Below are positions 5,139 to 5,381 of a stretch of DNA of 5,381 nucleotides, one piece after another. The translations under genes were made by a program, and so were the position numbers. The stretch lies in assembly GCA_937905915.1 (NCBI GenBank), contig CALCVR010000045.1, forward strand, positions 1 to 5,381. The letters run 5' to 3'. The notes under the pieces were generated by a model. The model was not told where the DNA came from. It saw only the letters and a program-made list of their open reading frames with translations, and searched no databases. The stretch is from an uncultured Eubacteriaceae bacterium. GTDB lineage: Bacteria; Bacillota; Clostridia; Oscillospirales; Acutalibacteraceae. Within the stretch, counting starts at the first letter, position 1; every line of letters begins with the position of its first letter.

Positions 5139-5381
5139 ATGCAACAGGATACCCGCCGAGTTGAAAAACATATCGCTATGATTTTTCGGGTAGGGCAAAA
5201 ATATTTTGCGCGGCAGTTAAAACCTTGGGACGTTGGAGCTGGAATGCATCCTTTTCTCATCGAGCTGAGCAAAACGCCTGGCATCAGCCAAGACGAGCTT
5301 TCGGTGGTCTTGCACGTGGACAAAGGTACCACCGCCAAAGCAGTGAAGAAACTGGTGGAGCAAGGATTTGTCAAACGAGAG
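5139..5381 (+). CDS. MarR-family transcriptional regulator, N-terminal part (partial, runs off right edge)
   Basis: The 81 visible residues (MQQDTRRVEKHIAMIFRVGQ, then KYFARQLKPWDVGAGMHPFL) match the first half of MarR-type proteins. An N-terminal dimerisation helix is followed by the winged helix, with ISQDELSVVLHVDKG (about 49-63) and a recognition helix around TTAKAVKKLVEQGFVKR (64-80). The wing with the usual DxR motif falls beyond the edge. ATG at 5139 is the only reasonable start, because an in-frame TAG lies at 5118. The ribosome binding site is AAAGGA at 5121-5126, somewhat distant. The gene is divergent from the rpsF operon and preceded by a perfect palindrome that probably serves as its operator. 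In sequence it is clearly different from the other MarR protein in this window. Such genes often lead a transporter operon, which would lie to the right. Confidence 0.88.
   Translation, partial: MQQDTRRVEKHIAMIFRVGQKYFARQLKPWDVGAGMHPFLIELSKTPGISQDELSVVLHVDKGTTAKAVKKLVEQGFVKRE

Noticed and set aside
5102..5374. A 90-codon minus-strand ORF near the right edge
   Set aside because: The plus strand encodes the MarR-family N-terminus with a ribosome binding site and an upstream operator; the minus-strand product resembles nothing.

Overview
The window looks like the chromosome of a Gram-positive anaerobe of the class Clostridia. The evidence is the rpsF-ssb-rpsR operon, RNase Y, a repressor-type BirA with solitary BioY, strong AGGAGG ribosome binding sites, GTG starts, and consensus sigma-A promoters. 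The SSB and S18 sequences look like those of Oscillospiraceae/Ruminococcaceae, but this placement is an inference. No mobile element, CRISPR array, tRNA or rRNA was seen.

Left part (1-2835). The 5' part of rny (RNase Y) lies on the minus strand and runs off the left edge. Its promoter sits in a 336-bp divergent spacer shared with birA. birA (plus strand) encodes a complete biotin-protein ligase with an N-terminal DNA-binding domain. It ends in an intrinsic terminator, followed within a few bases by a near-ideal BirA operator. The operator's right arm contains the -35 box of the next gene, bioY, the biotin-transport S component. Sensor, repressor, operator and transporter therefore form a compact biotin-homeostasis unit.

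Middle (2836-3690). An AT-rich intergenic stretch carries a good promoter, then a GC-rich segment of about 80 nt that can fold and also holds a 25-codon ORF. This precedes a MarR-family regulator gene. The regulator ends in a hairpin terminator placed back to back with the terminator of the convergent ribosomal-protein operon.

Right part (3691-5381). The minus-strand operon rpsF-ssb-rpsR (S6, single-strand DNA-binding protein, S18) has a consensus promoter and a structured leader that is a candidate for S6:S18 autoregulation. Divergent from it, a second, unrelated MarR-family gene begins and is cut by the right edge. Upstream of it lies a perfect 36-bp palindrome that overlaps its probable promoter and is very likely a regulator operator.

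Most of the window is ordinary housekeeping. The points most worth following up are the 36-bp palindrome, the leader/small-ORF element ahead of the first marR gene, the BirA operator layout, and the rpsF leader.
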